64,000 nucleotides of DNA from Leptothoe spongobia TAU-MAC 1115 (GCF_018739885.1 NZ_JADOES010000004.1:109277-173276), one strand, 5' to 3'; numbered from the stretch's first letter, positions 23,019-32,466 are shown. Numbers and translations are program-made. The notes: generated by a model from the sequence alone, not told the origin.

Positions 23019-26000
23019 ATGAATGAAGGACTCAAGGTGCTGAATGGTCAATCTTTAAAAAAATCCGATAGCTTACAGACCGATATATCCAAATTACTCT
23101 GGTATCGGATTCCAGCTAATTTAGATTCGACCGTTTTCTCTACTCTTATCTCTAATGCCAATTTTATAGATTATCGATTGGGTGATGAGATTATCAATAC
23201 ATTACCGGCTAACTCGTCTGATTTCTGTAATCAAATTGGCAATTCAGGCGATATCTCAAGCCTATATTTTGTCTGCCAGGGTCAGGTCAGATTGCTTTGT
23301 TTTCTGTCTGGGCAAGTCCGCCCAATAACTGCGCAGTTAGTCTCCGCAGGAGAGACATTTGGTGCAGATAATTACTTTATCAACAACAGCTCGGCCTATC
23401 GTGCAGTTGCTGCCAGCGATGTCCAAGTTGCTCAGATTCCTCTATCTGCGCTTGATACCTTGTTGGAAACTTGCCCTCCCCTAAGACAGCAGTGGACCAA
23501 AGAAGCTCAGCAGCGAGAGCGGCTTATCTTTTTTAGAACGATGACTTCACTGAGGTCTATCCCTGCTCATCAGTTGCGAGCTTGGGTCCCTTATCTTGAG
23601 GAAACGTGGGTCGAAGCCGGAACTCATCTTTACTTTTGTCAGGAGATGTTCTCCTCGGAAGCAGGGCGATTTTGGCTAAAGCAAGGTGAAATTGAAACTC
23701 AGCAGGGCTCAAGTCAGCTTGTGGAGATCGGTACCAGTTGGGGTTACCCTGGCGAAACCCCTGCTGATTGGGCTGCCCGTACAAGTTTACAAGTTTACTG
23801 TTTGCCAAAGAGTGCCTGGGAAATTTCGAAAACGTTACTACCGGAGTTGGAAACTAATTTCTCCCGTGAGTATCTGCCTGCGCCAGACAAGGTCTCACCC
23901 AATGGTAATGGGCATGCACCTTTCTCTGACTCTAAAACCAAAGATCGACCAGCTCAGGTACCAAAAACAGAGTTGTTGACATCGGAGCTGGCCAGTTCGC
24001 CTGACGATCAGTCCCAAACTCGGGTCATTATTTTACCTAAACCAGTCAAACGTCTTTTACTTGACTGGGTGCACCATTATCCATGGATAGAGCAACAGAG
24101 TTCTTCTGATTGTGGGGCAGCTTGTTTGTCAATGCTCGCTCGTTACTGGGGGAAGCGATTTCCAATGCATGCTCTGCGAGAGCGCGCCAATGTAGGTGTT
24201 TCAGGGGCTTCGCTTAAAGGATTGGCAACCGCTGCCGAAAGTTTGGGTTTCCACGCTCGACCAGTCAGGGCTAGTTTTGGCCGTATGGTTGATCAAAAAA
24301 ATCCCTGGATTGCTCATTGGGAGGGCAATCACTTTGTCGTGGTGTATGCAACTCAAACTGCTCAGGTCACGATTGCCGATCCGGCCATGGGTGTGAGAAC
24401 AGTTTCTAGCCAGGAGTTTTCACATCGATGGACCGGCTATGCTCTTTTAGTAGAGCCGACTGATCGTTTACGCGAGACAGACATAAAGCAGAAAACCTCG
24501 CTTTGGCGATACTTTCATGCGCTAATACCCTACCGATCGCTGATTTTTCAAATCATCGTGGTCTCTTTTTTGATTCAGGTCTTTGGCTTATTCTCGCCCC
24601 TATTTACTCAGATCATCATGGATCAGGTGGTGGTGCAGAAAAGTGTTAGTACCCTGAATATGGTTGCTATAGGCATGCTTCTGTTTGGCCTATGGAAAAT
24701 TTGCATGTCATCGGCCCGCTCATACCTACTCGGCTATTTTTCAAACCGCCTAAACTTGACGCTGATAACCGGCTTTATCAGTCATACTGTGAGCCTGCCA
24801 CTAAACTTTTTCGAGTCAAGACGGGTTGGCGATATTCTTACTCGGGTCCAAGAAAACTCTAAAATCACTCGATTCCTAATTGGTCAGATAGTATTAGCCT
24901 GGCTCAATTTACTGACGGGTGTGGTCTATCTCGGACTGATGCTCTATTACAACTGGCAACTAACGTTGCTTGTATTGGGATTAATTCCACCCATAGTCAT
25001 CCTAACATTGGGATCAACCCCTTTTCTTCGGAAGATTTCTAGAGAGATTTTCAAAGAGGCTGCCGACCAAAACTCTTCTCTAGTGGAAATGATCAATGGC
25101 ATCGCCACGGTTAAGTCAACAGCCACTGAGCGAGAGGTGCGGTGGCTGTGGGAAGATCGAGCAACTAGACTGACCAACGTCTCCTTTAAGGGGCGAAAGT
25201 TTTCGATTGGCCTAGGAGCCTTAAATGGTTTGATCAACTCTATTGGTGGAGTGGTTTTACTTTGGGCAGGGGCCTATATGGTGATCCAAGATCAGTTAAC
25301 CATTGGTCAATTAGTGGCCTTTAATATGATGATTGGCCATGTCATCAGCCCGGTCCTGGCGATGGCCAACTTGTGGGATGAACTGCAGGAAGTTTTAATT
25401 TCCGTAGAGCGTTTAAATGACGTATTTGAGACGGCTCCCGAAGAGTCCCCTCAGCATCCCCTATTACTGCTTTCAGCCATTCAGGGAGCCGTAACATTTG
25501 AAGATGTTACATTCAACTACAACACAGATGAAGAGAGAAACACTCTGCAAAATTTAGACTTTCATACAGAGGCTGGTCAGACTATTGCCATTGTTGGTCG
25601 CAGTGGTTCGGGTAAGTCTACGTTAGTTAAACTTTTGGAAGGTCTTTATCATCCAAACAGAGGTCGGGTACTGGTTGATGGCCACGATATTAGCCATATA
25701 TCCCCCCAATCTTTGCGGACTCAACTAGGGGTGGTTCCCCAGGAATGTTTTTTATTTTCGGGCACGATTTTAGAAAATATTACCCTGTTTCGCAATGAGT
25801 TTACCCTAGAGCAGGCCGTTGCAGCAGCTAAACTGGCTGAAGCCCATGCCTTTATTCAATCCATGGCTTTGGGCTACTACACTAAGGTGGGTGAACAGGG
25901 CTCAACCCTATCGGGGGGGCAGCGTCAACGAATTGCCATTGCTAGAGCTTTATTAGGTGAGCCCCGGATTTTAATCCTGGACGAAGCGACAAGCTCTCTA

Positions 26001-26216
26001 GATACAGAATCTGAGCGTCGATTTCAACAAAATCTGACGCAAATAAGTCGAGATCGTACCACCTTTATTATTGCTCACCGACTTTCTACTGTTCGTAATG
26101 CTGACCGTATCTTGGTTTTAGATCACGGTGTACTTGTAGAACAGGGAACTCACGCAGAGTTAATGGCGGCTGAAGGTTTGTATCATCATCTCGCACAGCA
26201 ACAACTTGACCTGTAG
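23019..26216 (+). CDS. Peptidase-C39 ABC exporter with cyclic-nucleotide-binding-like N-terminus (HetC-like)
   Basis: A 1065-residue exporter. Residues about 20-150 look like a cyclic-nucleotide-binding fold (LYFVCQGQVRLLCF, SAGETFGADNYF). A peptidase C39 domain lies at about 350-470 with catalytic Cys365 (DCGAACLSM), His438 (GNHFVVVY) and Asp454 (ADPA). Six membrane segments span about 500-770, followed by an ABC ATPase with Walker A VGRSGSGKST (from about 859) and signature LSGGQRQR. Such proteins cleave leaders after double glycine and export the peptide. This domain order is that of cyanobacterial HetC, which is neighboured by hetP in Anabaena. ATG 23019 has AGG 5 bases upstream. HlyD follows after 13 bases. 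Confidence 0.92.
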   Translation: MNEGLKVLNGQSLKKSDSLQTDISKLLWYRIPANLDSTVFSTLISNANFIDYRLGDEIINTLPANSSDFCNQIGNSGDISSLYFVCQGQVRLLCFLSGQVRPITAQLVSAGETFGADNYFINNSSAYRAVAASDVQVAQIPLSALDTLLETCPPLRQQWTKEAQQRERLIFFRTMTSLRSIPAHQLRAWVPYLEETWVEAGTHLYFCQEMFSSEAGRFWLKQGEIETQQGSSQLVEIGTSWGYPGETPADWAARTSLQVYCLPKSAWEISKTLLPELETNFSREYLPAPDKVSPNGNGHAPFSDSKTKDRPAQVPKTELLTSELASSPDDQSQTRVIILPKPVKRLLLDWVHHYPWIEQQSSSDCGAACLSMLARYWGKRFPMHALRERANVGVSGASLKGLATAAESLGFHARPVRASFGRMVDQKNPWIAHWEGNHFVVVYATQTAQVTIADPAMGVRTVSSQEFSHRWTGYALLVEPTDRLRETDIKQKTSLWRYFHALIPYRSLIFQIIVVSFLIQVFGLFSPLFTQIIMDQVVVQKSVSTLNMVAIGMLLFGLWKICMSSARSYLLGYFSNRLNLTLITGFISHTVSLPLNFFESRRVGDILTRVQENSKITRFLIGQIVLAWLNLLTGVVYLGLMLYYNWQLTLLVLGLIPPIVILTLGSTPFLRKISREIFKEAADQNSSLVEMINGIATVKSTATEREVRWLWEDRATRLTNVSFKGRKFSIGLGALNGLINSIGGVVLLWAGAYMVIQDQLTIGQLVAFNMMIGHVISPVLAMANLWDELQEVLISVERLNDVFETAPEESPQHPLLLLSAIQGAVTFEDVTFNYNTDEERNTLQNLDFHTEAGQTIAIVGRSGSGKSTLVKLLEGLYHPNRGRVLVDGHDISHISPQSLRTQLGVVPQECFLFSGTILENITLFRNEFTLEQAVAAAKLAEAHAFIQSMALGYYTKVGEQGSTLSGGQRQRIAIARALLGEPRILILDEATSSLDTESERRFQQNLTQISRDRTTFIIAHRLSTVRNADRILVLDHGVLVEQGTHAELMAAEGLYHHLAQQQLDL

Positions 26217-26229
26217 ATGGAGCAAAAAA

Positions 26230-27717
26230 ATGTTAGAGCAATCAAATACAACTCAATTATCTGATAAAAAATCCTCTAATCAAACCCAGTCTACAGCCCT
26301 GTTGCATGAATGGCAGGCTTCAGCTGAAAAATCTCAAATCAAGCCAGCCAGTGATCAAATCACTGGTAACCACAACAAGTATACATCCCAAGAGATTCAG
26401 CCAGTTTCCGCCAGGAATGCAACAGTTCCCGCTACGGCCCCAGACACCTCTAACTGGAGCGATGCCCTCCAAACAACGCTGGATCATCCGCCTGCCGCCT
26501 TGCCCAGATATATGATCCTGGTTGGTTTTCTTTTTGCCTGTATGTTTGGCACTTGGGCTTGGTTTGGGACGATGCAGGAGGTCAGCCAAGCCCAAGGGCA
26601 GTTGCTCCCAGAAGGAGATACCTATAAAATCCAGCCAATTGTCACTGGTGAAATTTCTAAGATTTGGGTGAAAGAAGGAGACACGATTCAATCAGGACAG
26701 GTCGCCATAGAACTCGACACTGAGGTCTTAGAATCAGAGGTTGAGCGCTTATCTCAAAGTCTCAAAGCCTTAACCACTCAGCTTCAAAAAACCCAAGTAC
26801 TGATTGCCCAAACACAGTATGAAGCGGCAGCCCAGCAGACTATTGCAGATGCTGAAATTCAGACTCAAGAAGCAGCCATCATTGAATCTCAAGCTAATAT
26901 TAGCACCAACCAAGATTTAGTCTTTCAGCTGACCACCGATCTTGAGGCAAATCAGGTCCGATTAGAGCGACTGGGATCTCTTCTCGATGAAGGGGCAATT
27001 TCGAAAGAATATTTGTTTGATGTAGAACAAACATTGAGAGATCGCCACCGAGCCATGACTGAACGTCAGGGACAAGTGCAGCAAGCCCTGGCTCAATCAG
27101 AGCAGCTGAATGCCCAGCTAGATCTAAGACGGGCTGAGGCTACGAAACGTGAACTTGAAGCTCAAGAAAAATTGAAAAGATTGCAAATTGAAGCTGATGA
27201 CCTAGAGGCAAAACTGGCTGAGACTAATACGCTTTTAAAGGCCGCCCAAACCAACTTAGACCAAATGTTCCTGTATGCTCCAGTCAACGGAACAGTGGCA
27301 TCGGTTAATATTAGTAATATTGGTGAAATCATCCAGCCTGGACAGACAATTATCGAAATAGCACCAGCAGAAACGCCTTTAGTACTATCTGCACTGATAC
27401 CCAATAGAGAAGTGGGACTGGTTGAGACAGGAATGCCGGTCCAAATGAAGTTTGACGCATTTCCATATCAGCAGTATGGCATTGTCTCAGGTAAGGTTAC
27501 ATCCATTTCACCAGACTCGAAACTAGATGAGACGATGGGAGCTGTCTATGAAGTGGAGATTGCGTTGAATCGCGATCATGTCATCCATGAAAAGAAAGTA
27601 ATCCCCCTCAAAGCCGGGCAAACAGCCAGTGCAGAAATTGTCATTCGAAAACGTCGCGTTATCGATTTTCTACTTGATCCTATTCGGCAACTGAAAGAAG
27701 GCAGCCTCAATGTTTAA
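26230..27717 (+). CDS. HlyD-family periplasmic adaptor
   Basis: A 495-residue membrane-fusion protein linking the ABC exporter to an outer-membrane channel. A polar N-terminal tail is followed by one membrane segment at about 94-114 (YMILVGFLFACMFGTWAWFG). Next come a lipoyl half-motif (VTGEISKIWVKEGDTIQSGQVAIELD), a long coiled-coil hairpin (about 165-330), the second lipoyl half (LYAPVNGTVASVNISNIGEIIQPGQTIIEI) and a beta-barrel. ATG 26230 has GGAG upstream. It is directly downstream of the exporter, so both work together. No TolC-like gene is in the window. Confidence 0.92.
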   Translation: MLEQSNTTQLSDKKSSNQTQSTALLHEWQASAEKSQIKPASDQITGNHNKYTSQEIQPVSARNATVPATAPDTSNWSDALQTTLDHPPAALPRYMILVGFLFACMFGTWAWFGTMQEVSQAQGQLLPEGDTYKIQPIVTGEISKIWVKEGDTIQSGQVAIELDTEVLESEVERLSQSLKALTTQLQKTQVLIAQTQYEAAAQQTIADAEIQTQEAAIIESQANISTNQDLVFQLTTDLEANQVRLERLGSLLDEGAISKEYLFDVEQTLRDRHRAMTERQGQVQQALAQSEQLNAQLDLRRAEATKRELEAQEKLKRLQIEADDLEAKLAETNTLLKAAQTNLDQMFLYAPVNGTVASVNISNIGEIIQPGQTIIEIAPAETPLVLSALIPNREVGLVETGMPVQMKFDAFPYQQYGIVSGKVTSISPDSKLDETMGAVYEVEIALNRDHVIHEKKVIPLKAGQTASAEIVIRKRRVIDFLLDPIRQLKEGSLNV

Positions 27718-27795
27718 TGAGCTTTTCAAAAAGTTGAAGCTCAGATCCTAGAACCCACCTGAATCACAACATATATATAAAGGAAAGATAACATC

Positions 27796-28206
27796 ATGGT
27801 GTGTAATACCGAAATACTAAAGGCCTCTATGAGTGAGGACGAATTAGCCATCATTATTGATGCAATCTTAAATGGGAAATATTCCTGGGCCTGTGTCCTA
27901 ATCCTTAAAAATGCTGGCTATGAGCCTGGACATTACATCCCCTATCGAACCCTTAACAGGTTAATTAAGGAAAATGGTTTTCCTAATTGCGCATCTTCAA
28001 ATCAAGGCCAGGATAGAAAATCGCATCCCCGTCGGTCAACCAAGCGGGAGGCTAATCATGCTTCTGCTAGAAGAATCAGAGACCTAAACTACATGGATCT
28101 TTCTGTAAATGATGCCAAGAAGGTTAAGGGAGGTCACTTTGCTGCATGGACTAATACCCAAGCTGAAATTGATTCTATGAGCGGCCGTTCAGCATGGGCA
28201 TTTTAG
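27796..28206 (+). CDS. HetP-like protein with C-terminal double-glycine leader and 23-residue core
   Basis: A 136-residue protein. Residues about 12-62 match the HetP family core (ILNGKYSWACVLILKNAGY, HYIPYRTLNRLIKENG). A polar linker follows, then residues 93-113 read RIRDLNYMDL…KVKGG, a leader with a Gly-Gly site (G112-G113) matching the D-L-N-Y-M leader of the 11315 protein. The remaining 23 residues (HFAAWTNTQ…SAWAF) would be the released core. It has a strong AGGAAAG site and lies 78 bases after HlyD, third in the C39-ABC/HlyD operon. HetP family members govern commitment to heterocysts in Anabaena; here the neighbour exporter suggests processing and export. Confidence 0.82.
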   Translation: MVCNTEILKASMSEDELAIIIDAILNGKYSWACVLILKNAGYEPGHYIPYRTLNRLIKENGFPNCASSNQGQDRKSHPRRSTKREANHASARRIRDLNYMDLSVNDAKKVKGGHFAAWTNTQAEIDSMSGRSAWAF

Positions 28207-28233
28207 TTATTGCAGAATGCAAATGAAGCGAAA

Positions 28234-28281
28234 ACTAACCATAGAGCTTAGCCTCCTATTGGGTTAAGCTTTATGGTTAGT
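28234..28281. terminator. Hairpin ending the exporter operon
   Basis: ACTAACCATAGAGCTTA pairs with TAAGCTTTATGGTTAGT (17 bases, one mismatch, 14-base loop), 28 bases after the HetP-like stop. There is no T-run, so it is a terminator-like or processing hairpin. Confidence 0.6.
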
Positions 28282-28938
28282 CAGTGGGCAATTCTATAAT
28301 TGATACAATAAAACCGATATATACCTAGGTGAGCGGCTTAATTTTGCCACTTCTTTATTAGACATATCCAGTTATTTACAATCAATTTACTCTTCTGAGT
28401 ATTGAAAGAATTAGGATAATTATAGTACAGATATAGATCGAGATAACTTCTAAAAATCAGGGCATTACTTTGTGAAACCCATATGGATAAAGTAGTCGAT
28501 TTTGCGATGGCTACTTGTCATCTGCCCCTGCTGTCATCTACCCCTGCTGTATGAGTGTCAAGATATCTCTTGCCCCTAGGGTGTTTGATTCGTGTGTTTT
28601 CCTGACAAGAGATTTCTAGCGTATTAATTTGTTCATCGTCAACCCATTAGAGTTAAGTCAGTGGGAGGTTTCTAGACGATAGAAACTCTCCACAGCCCAG
28701 GCTAACAATGTAGTCATCCTCAGTATATAGACTTGTTGTTAGTCAGTGAGGGTGTCTAAATCCAGGTGTTTTACCTATTCCAAGTTTTTTGTTGGGTTAA
28801 AAATAGGTGAAATAGGTACCTATTGGCTTGTTGATATTTTAGCACGTCTACATGCTGGCACCCCTGAAGAGTTCTCTCTTTAGGTTGGTGAAACTTTGCC
28901 TTACTAAATTTCAAATGCCACGTGGACAAAGTTGTTCC
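28282..28938. other. Intergenic region with a short tandem repeat
   Basis: About 650 bases without a supported gene. It contains a tandem 16-base repeat TGTCATCTGCCCCTGC / TGTCATCTACCCCTGC at 28516-28547 and an AT-rich run before the PEP-CTERM gene. Confidence 0.5.
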
Positions 28939-29784
28939 ATGAAAACCATGAAAAATTTTTCAAAGCTAACTATAGCCGTTTCATCGAGTCTTTTCGGTGC
29001 CCTGACGGTAATGCTTCCGAGTGAAGCAGCTACATTTGCATCCTCAAGTAGTTCATTCTTTTTTAGTGATTTTTCTCAATCACCTGATGCTGTCTTAACA
29101 GATACTGATTCAGATGTTTCTGTAACTTCTTCTGGAGAAGGAACAGCATTTACTGATACAGATGCAGAAGCTTTCTTCAGCCAAGATCCAGATTCAGCCT
29201 TTGCTTTCAATGAGGTTTTTAGTGAAGTCTTTGGAGAAGGGGCAAATTACTCAGGTACGGCTGAAAGTGAGGCTTCTGTTCTAGGCCAATTTGAGGTCTC
29301 GGCAAATACGATTTTTAGTTTTGATTTTCTCGCGTCTCTGGATCTATTGACTTTTGTTGACGATCCTGCTTCTGAACAAGCACAAGCCACTGGTGGTATT
29401 ATCTTTGCCTTACTGGATGAAGCTGAAACTGTTTTAACAAGCTTTGAATTGTTTGGCAATCTAGACACACCTGGTGATGAAGATGTGTTATTAGTTGACT
29501 CCACACCTGATGTTGATTGGACCATCGATGATTCCATTTTCCTCAGTGGTCCAGATGAATTAGAGGAAACTGCATCTATTGTTGTGTCAGGAGGCTTTAG
29601 TAAGTCTTTTACAACTCCCCAACAGCTAACTCTAGTAGAGTTTAAGACAAGTGACACATTTGTATCGCAGGAACCTGCTGACCCAAATCCTGCCCAAACA
29701 CCTGAACCTGGCAGCTTAATTGCCCTGGCGGCCCTTGGCGGCGTAGCGTTTTCACGGAAACGGGTCAAAGCTAAGACTGCTTGA
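28939..29784 (+). CDS. PEP-CTERM sorted extracellular protein
   Basis: A 281-residue secreted protein. The N-terminal signal is MKTMKNFSKLTIAVSSSLFG…PSEAA with cleavage after an Ala-rich site near residue 33. The C-terminus is a PEP-CTERM sorting signal: PEP at 255-257, a hydrophobic segment (LIALAALGGVAF) and basic SRKRVKAK. The body is acidic and beta-rich, with D/T/A alternation (GTAFTDTDAEAFF) resembling the small precursors upstream. Exosortase systems sort such proteins to the envelope; no exosortase gene is in the window. ATG 28939 is preferred because the signal peptide starts there. The frame is open 29 codons further upstream. Confidence 0.88.
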   Translation: MKTMKNFSKLTIAVSSSLFGALTVMLPSEAATFASSSSSFFFSDFSQSPDAVLTDTDSDVSVTSSGEGTAFTDTDAEAFFSQDPDSAFAFNEVFSEVFGEGANYSGTAESEASVLGQFEVSANTIFSFDFLASLDLLTFVDDPASEQAQATGGIIFALLDEAETVLTSFELFGNLDTPGDEDVLLVDSTPDVDWTIDDSIFLSGPDELEETASIVVSGGFSKSFTTPQQLTLVEFKTSDTFVSQEPADPNPAQTPEPGSLIALAALGGVAFSRKRVKAKTA

Positions 29785-29819
29785 TAGAAACAGACTATAC
29801 AAGTAACAGAAAATAATAG

Positions 29820-29867
29820 CTTTGCATTGGAAATACAGGTTAATGTGTTCCTAATGCAAAGTTTTTT
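29820..29867 (+). terminator. Terminator after PEP-CTERM gene
   Basis: CTTTGCATTGG pairs with CCTAATGCAAAG (one bulge), followed by TTTTTT, 35 bases after the stop. Confidence 0.75.
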
Positions 29868-30132
29868 AGGTTAATCGCATCGAGTAAGAATCTGATACTG
29901 ATGTCGAAGTTCAGCCAAACGCTCAGCCTGAACTGTACGGGTACCCAGGGTGAATTCACCAATTAGCCCATAGTAGACCATTTGCATATGGTGTTACCAA
30001 GGTTTCAAGGCATTAAAGCACTCTACTATGCAGTATTAAGAAAATCTGTCGTTTCTTCACACTGCATAGCTAAGAGCCATCATGGTAGATAGTGTTGCCA
30101 ATCGATAGAGGTGCCGCTCTGGCAAAATTACC

Positions 30133-30675
30133 ATGGTCTATGTCTGTGAACTCAATCCTGGTCACCATATCTATTTAGATAATCAGGGAAATCAAACTAT
30201 TGTTACGACAACGCTAGGTATGCCGGGGCAACAGCAGCAGGCCAGCAACAGCATGACCACCGGTCCATGGACAGCGCCACCAGAAGCCTACCAAACCGCT
30301 GACGGTGCTGTATTGAAACTGTTTACAGCCCAGGGAGAAATCTGCATTTATATCCAGAACAACAATGTGAGCTTGATGGGGGAGGTACCCTCTATGGCTG
30401 GGGCACAGCGGCTATCAGTGCAGCAAACAACTACTGTACCAACGGCGACCATGCCCCCTATGCAGCCCATGCAGCCCATGCAGCCCATGACCATGGGCAA
30501 TATGCAAATGACGATGAATCCAATGGAAATGCGGATGGGAAATATGGAGCTGAAAATGGAGTCTACTGGCCAGACTCCCCAACCTGCAGCAACGCGACAA
30601 TTCTGCAGTCAGTGTGGTAATAAGGTCGCTCCTGAAGATCGCTTTTGCTCTAGCTGTGGCCATGCTCTGAGCTAA
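30133..30675 (+). CDS. Met-rich protein with C-terminal zinc ribbon
   Basis: A 180-residue protein of unknown function. The N-terminal 100 residues form a compact domain (MVYVCELNPGHHIYLDNQGNQ). Residues about 112-145 are a Met/Pro/Gln tract with the triplet MQP repeated, then MGNMQM…MGNMEL. The C-terminus is a zinc ribbon with cysteines at 158, 161, 172 and 175 (FCSQCG, FCSSCG). No membrane segment or signal is seen. It stands alone, about 100 bases before the ATP-grasp/alpha-E/transglutaminase triad on the same strand. The Met-rich tract could bind copper, but this is speculative. Confidence 0.75.
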   Translation: MVYVCELNPGHHIYLDNQGNQTIVTTTLGMPGQQQQASNSMTTGPWTAPPEAYQTADGAVLKLFTAQGEICIYIQNNNVSLMGEVPSMAGAQRLSVQQTTTVPTATMPPMQPMQPMQPMTMGNMQMTMNPMEMRMGNMELKMESTGQTPQPAATRQFCSQCGNKVAPEDRFCSSCGHALS

Positions 30676-30781
30676 TTGATTAATAAGGTATTAATTTTTT
30701 GTCATATGTATGGACTTTTACAATTCACGGTCCCGATAACAGCTACTTAGTGTAATAGAACACACTTTGGGAATGTGACCA

Positions 30782-32218
30782 GTGTTTAACACCTACGACC
30801 CCGGCGACTTTTATGATGAACTGTTTGTCAGTCGTGGCGTGCCTCGGCCAGAAGCAGAACTGTTGGTGAAGCGTATTAGTAACATTTCCATTGATGAGCT
30901 GATGCTACGGCAGCAGATGGCTCAAAATATGTTGTTTAAGCTCGGGGTAACATTTAACGTTTACAGTGATAACCAAGGAACAGAGCGGATCTTTCCGTTT
31001 GATGTGGTGCCCCGTGTGGTGCCCAGTGATGAGTGGCGGTGGTTGGAACGGGGGCTGAAACAACGGATTGAGGCGCTAAATTGTTTCTTGGATGATATCT
31101 ATAACGACCAAAAGATTATCCAGGATGGGATTATTTCCCGAGAGGTGATTGAGTCTGCCACTGGTTTTCTAGAACCCTGTGTGGGATTAAAACCGCCCAA
31201 GGGAATTTGGTGTCATATTACGGGTACCGATCTGGTGCGCGATCGCAACGGCAATTGGTACGTGCTTGAAGACAATCTCCGCTGTCCCTCTGGAGTCTCC
31301 TATGTCTTAGAAAACAGACGAGTGATGAAGGGCGCGTTTCCAGCTCTGTTTGAGGCCCTCAACATAAATCCGGTAGATGCCTATCCCAGTCAGCTGTTGG
31401 CCTCTCTACTACATTTAGCTCCAGACGGTGTGCCCGAGCCACAGGTGGTGCTGTTATCCCCTGGCATTTACAACTCTGCCTATTTTGAGCATTCATTCCT
31501 GGCACAGCAAATGGGGATTGAGTTGGTGGAAGGTCGAGATTTGGTGGTGGCCGACGGATACCTGCAAATGAAGACCACCAAAGGTCTGCAGCGAGTGGAT
31601 GTGATCTACCGTCGCATTGACGATGATTTTCTAGATCCGCTTACATTCCGCGCTGATTCACTCCTGGGGGTGCCGGGACTGATGGGGGTATATCGCCAGG
31701 GACGAGTTGCGATCGCAAATGCCCCCGGTACCGGTGTCGCCGATGACAAAATGATCTACAGCTATGTCCCCGACATGGTGCGCTACTACCTGGACGAAGA
31801 GCAGATCATTCCCAATGTCCCCACCTACCTCTGTGAAAACTCCCAGCAGCAAGACTACGTACTCGGGCATTTAGACGAGCTAGTGGTCAAAGCCACCAAT
31901 GCCTCCGGTGGTTATGGCATGCTGGTGGGTCCCCATGCTAGTGCTCCAGAGCGCGATGCCTTTGCTGACCAGATTAAGGCAAACCCTAGGGGCTATATTG
32001 CCCAGCCTACGCTCTGTCTCTCGCGGGTACCGGCGTTGATTAACAGTGAGTTTCAAGGCTGTCATGTGGATCTGCGGCCATTTATTTTGAATGGAGAAGA
32101 CATCTATGTAAATCCGGGTGGGTTGACGCGGGTGGCCTTAAGGAAAGGATCCTTGGTGGTGAACTCATCCCAGGGAGGGGGGAGTAAGGATACCTGGGTT
32201 GTGGCGGCAGCGAATTAA
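30782..32218 (+). CDS. Circularly permuted type 2 ATP-grasp protein
   Basis: A 478-residue protein starting at GTG 30782 (MFNTYDPGDFYDELF). It has the family landmarks RIFPFDVVPRVVPSDEWRWLERGLKQR, GIWCHITGTDLVRDRNGNWYVLEDNLRCPSGVSYVLENR, and KATNASGGYGMLVGP (ATP loop). It belongs to a conserved cyanobacterial and proteobacterial triad with an alpha-E helical protein and a transglutaminase-like protein, present here in that order. Comparative genomics predicts a peptide-ligation and cleavage system for the triad; substrates are not known. Length is normal. Confidence 0.9.
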   Translation: MFNTYDPGDFYDELFVSRGVPRPEAELLVKRISNISIDELMLRQQMAQNMLFKLGVTFNVYSDNQGTERIFPFDVVPRVVPSDEWRWLERGLKQRIEALNCFLDDIYNDQKIIQDGIISREVIESATGFLEPCVGLKPPKGIWCHITGTDLVRDRNGNWYVLEDNLRCPSGVSYVLENRRVMKGAFPALFEALNINPVDAYPSQLLASLLHLAPDGVPEPQVVLLSPGIYNSAYFEHSFLAQQMGIELVEGRDLVVADGYLQMKTTKGLQRVDVIYRRIDDDFLDPLTFRADSLLGVPGLMGVYRQGRVAIANAPGTGVADDKMIYSYVPDMVRYYLDEEQIIPNVPTYLCENSQQQDYVLGHLDELVVKATNASGGYGMLVGPHASAPERDAFADQIKANPRGYIAQPTLCLSRVPALINSEFQGCHVDLRPFILNGEDIYVNPGGLTRVALRKGSLVVNSSQGGGSKDTWVVAAAN

Positions 32219-32279
32219 GCAAGAATTTTGCACCATGGATTTCTTTACAGACTTTGAGTTTAGACATGTGATAGTCTCT

Positions 32280-32370
32280 GTCCCCCTTGGGAAGGGGGAC
32301 TATAGGGGGTCTTCGACCGATGGCGCTATCGGTTCAGACCCCTCCGCCTCCGGCACCTCCGCCTTCGGCA
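32280..32370. repeat. Clustered hairpins and 15-base tandem repeat
   Basis: GTCCCCCTTGGGAAGGGGGAC (32280-32300) is a hairpin. It is followed by a second one from GGGGGTCT to AGACCCC enclosing CCGAT/ATCGG. Then two 15-base units, CCTCCGCCTCCGGCA and CCTCCGCCTTCGGCA (32341-32370). They lie between the ATP-grasp and alpha-E genes and look like a cyanobacterial intergenic repeat cluster. Confidence 0.65.
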
Positions 32371-32466
32371 CCTTCCCTTCTAAAGGTGAGGATAGATATA
32401 CAATCCCTTCCTAGTAAAGAATCTATTTCTCTTGTTTGCTCAAAACTACTTTAAAGAACTTGCCCC

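Noticed and set aside
28501..28560. Tandem 16-base repeat considered as a CRISPR start
   Set aside because: Only two directly abutting units without spacers, and no cas genes in the window.
29871..29987. A 38-codon minus-strand frame (MQMVYYGLIGEF…) after the PEP-CTERM gene
   Set aside because: No ribosome-binding site, a stop immediately upstream and no recognised family; it may be a fragment but cannot be supported as a gene.
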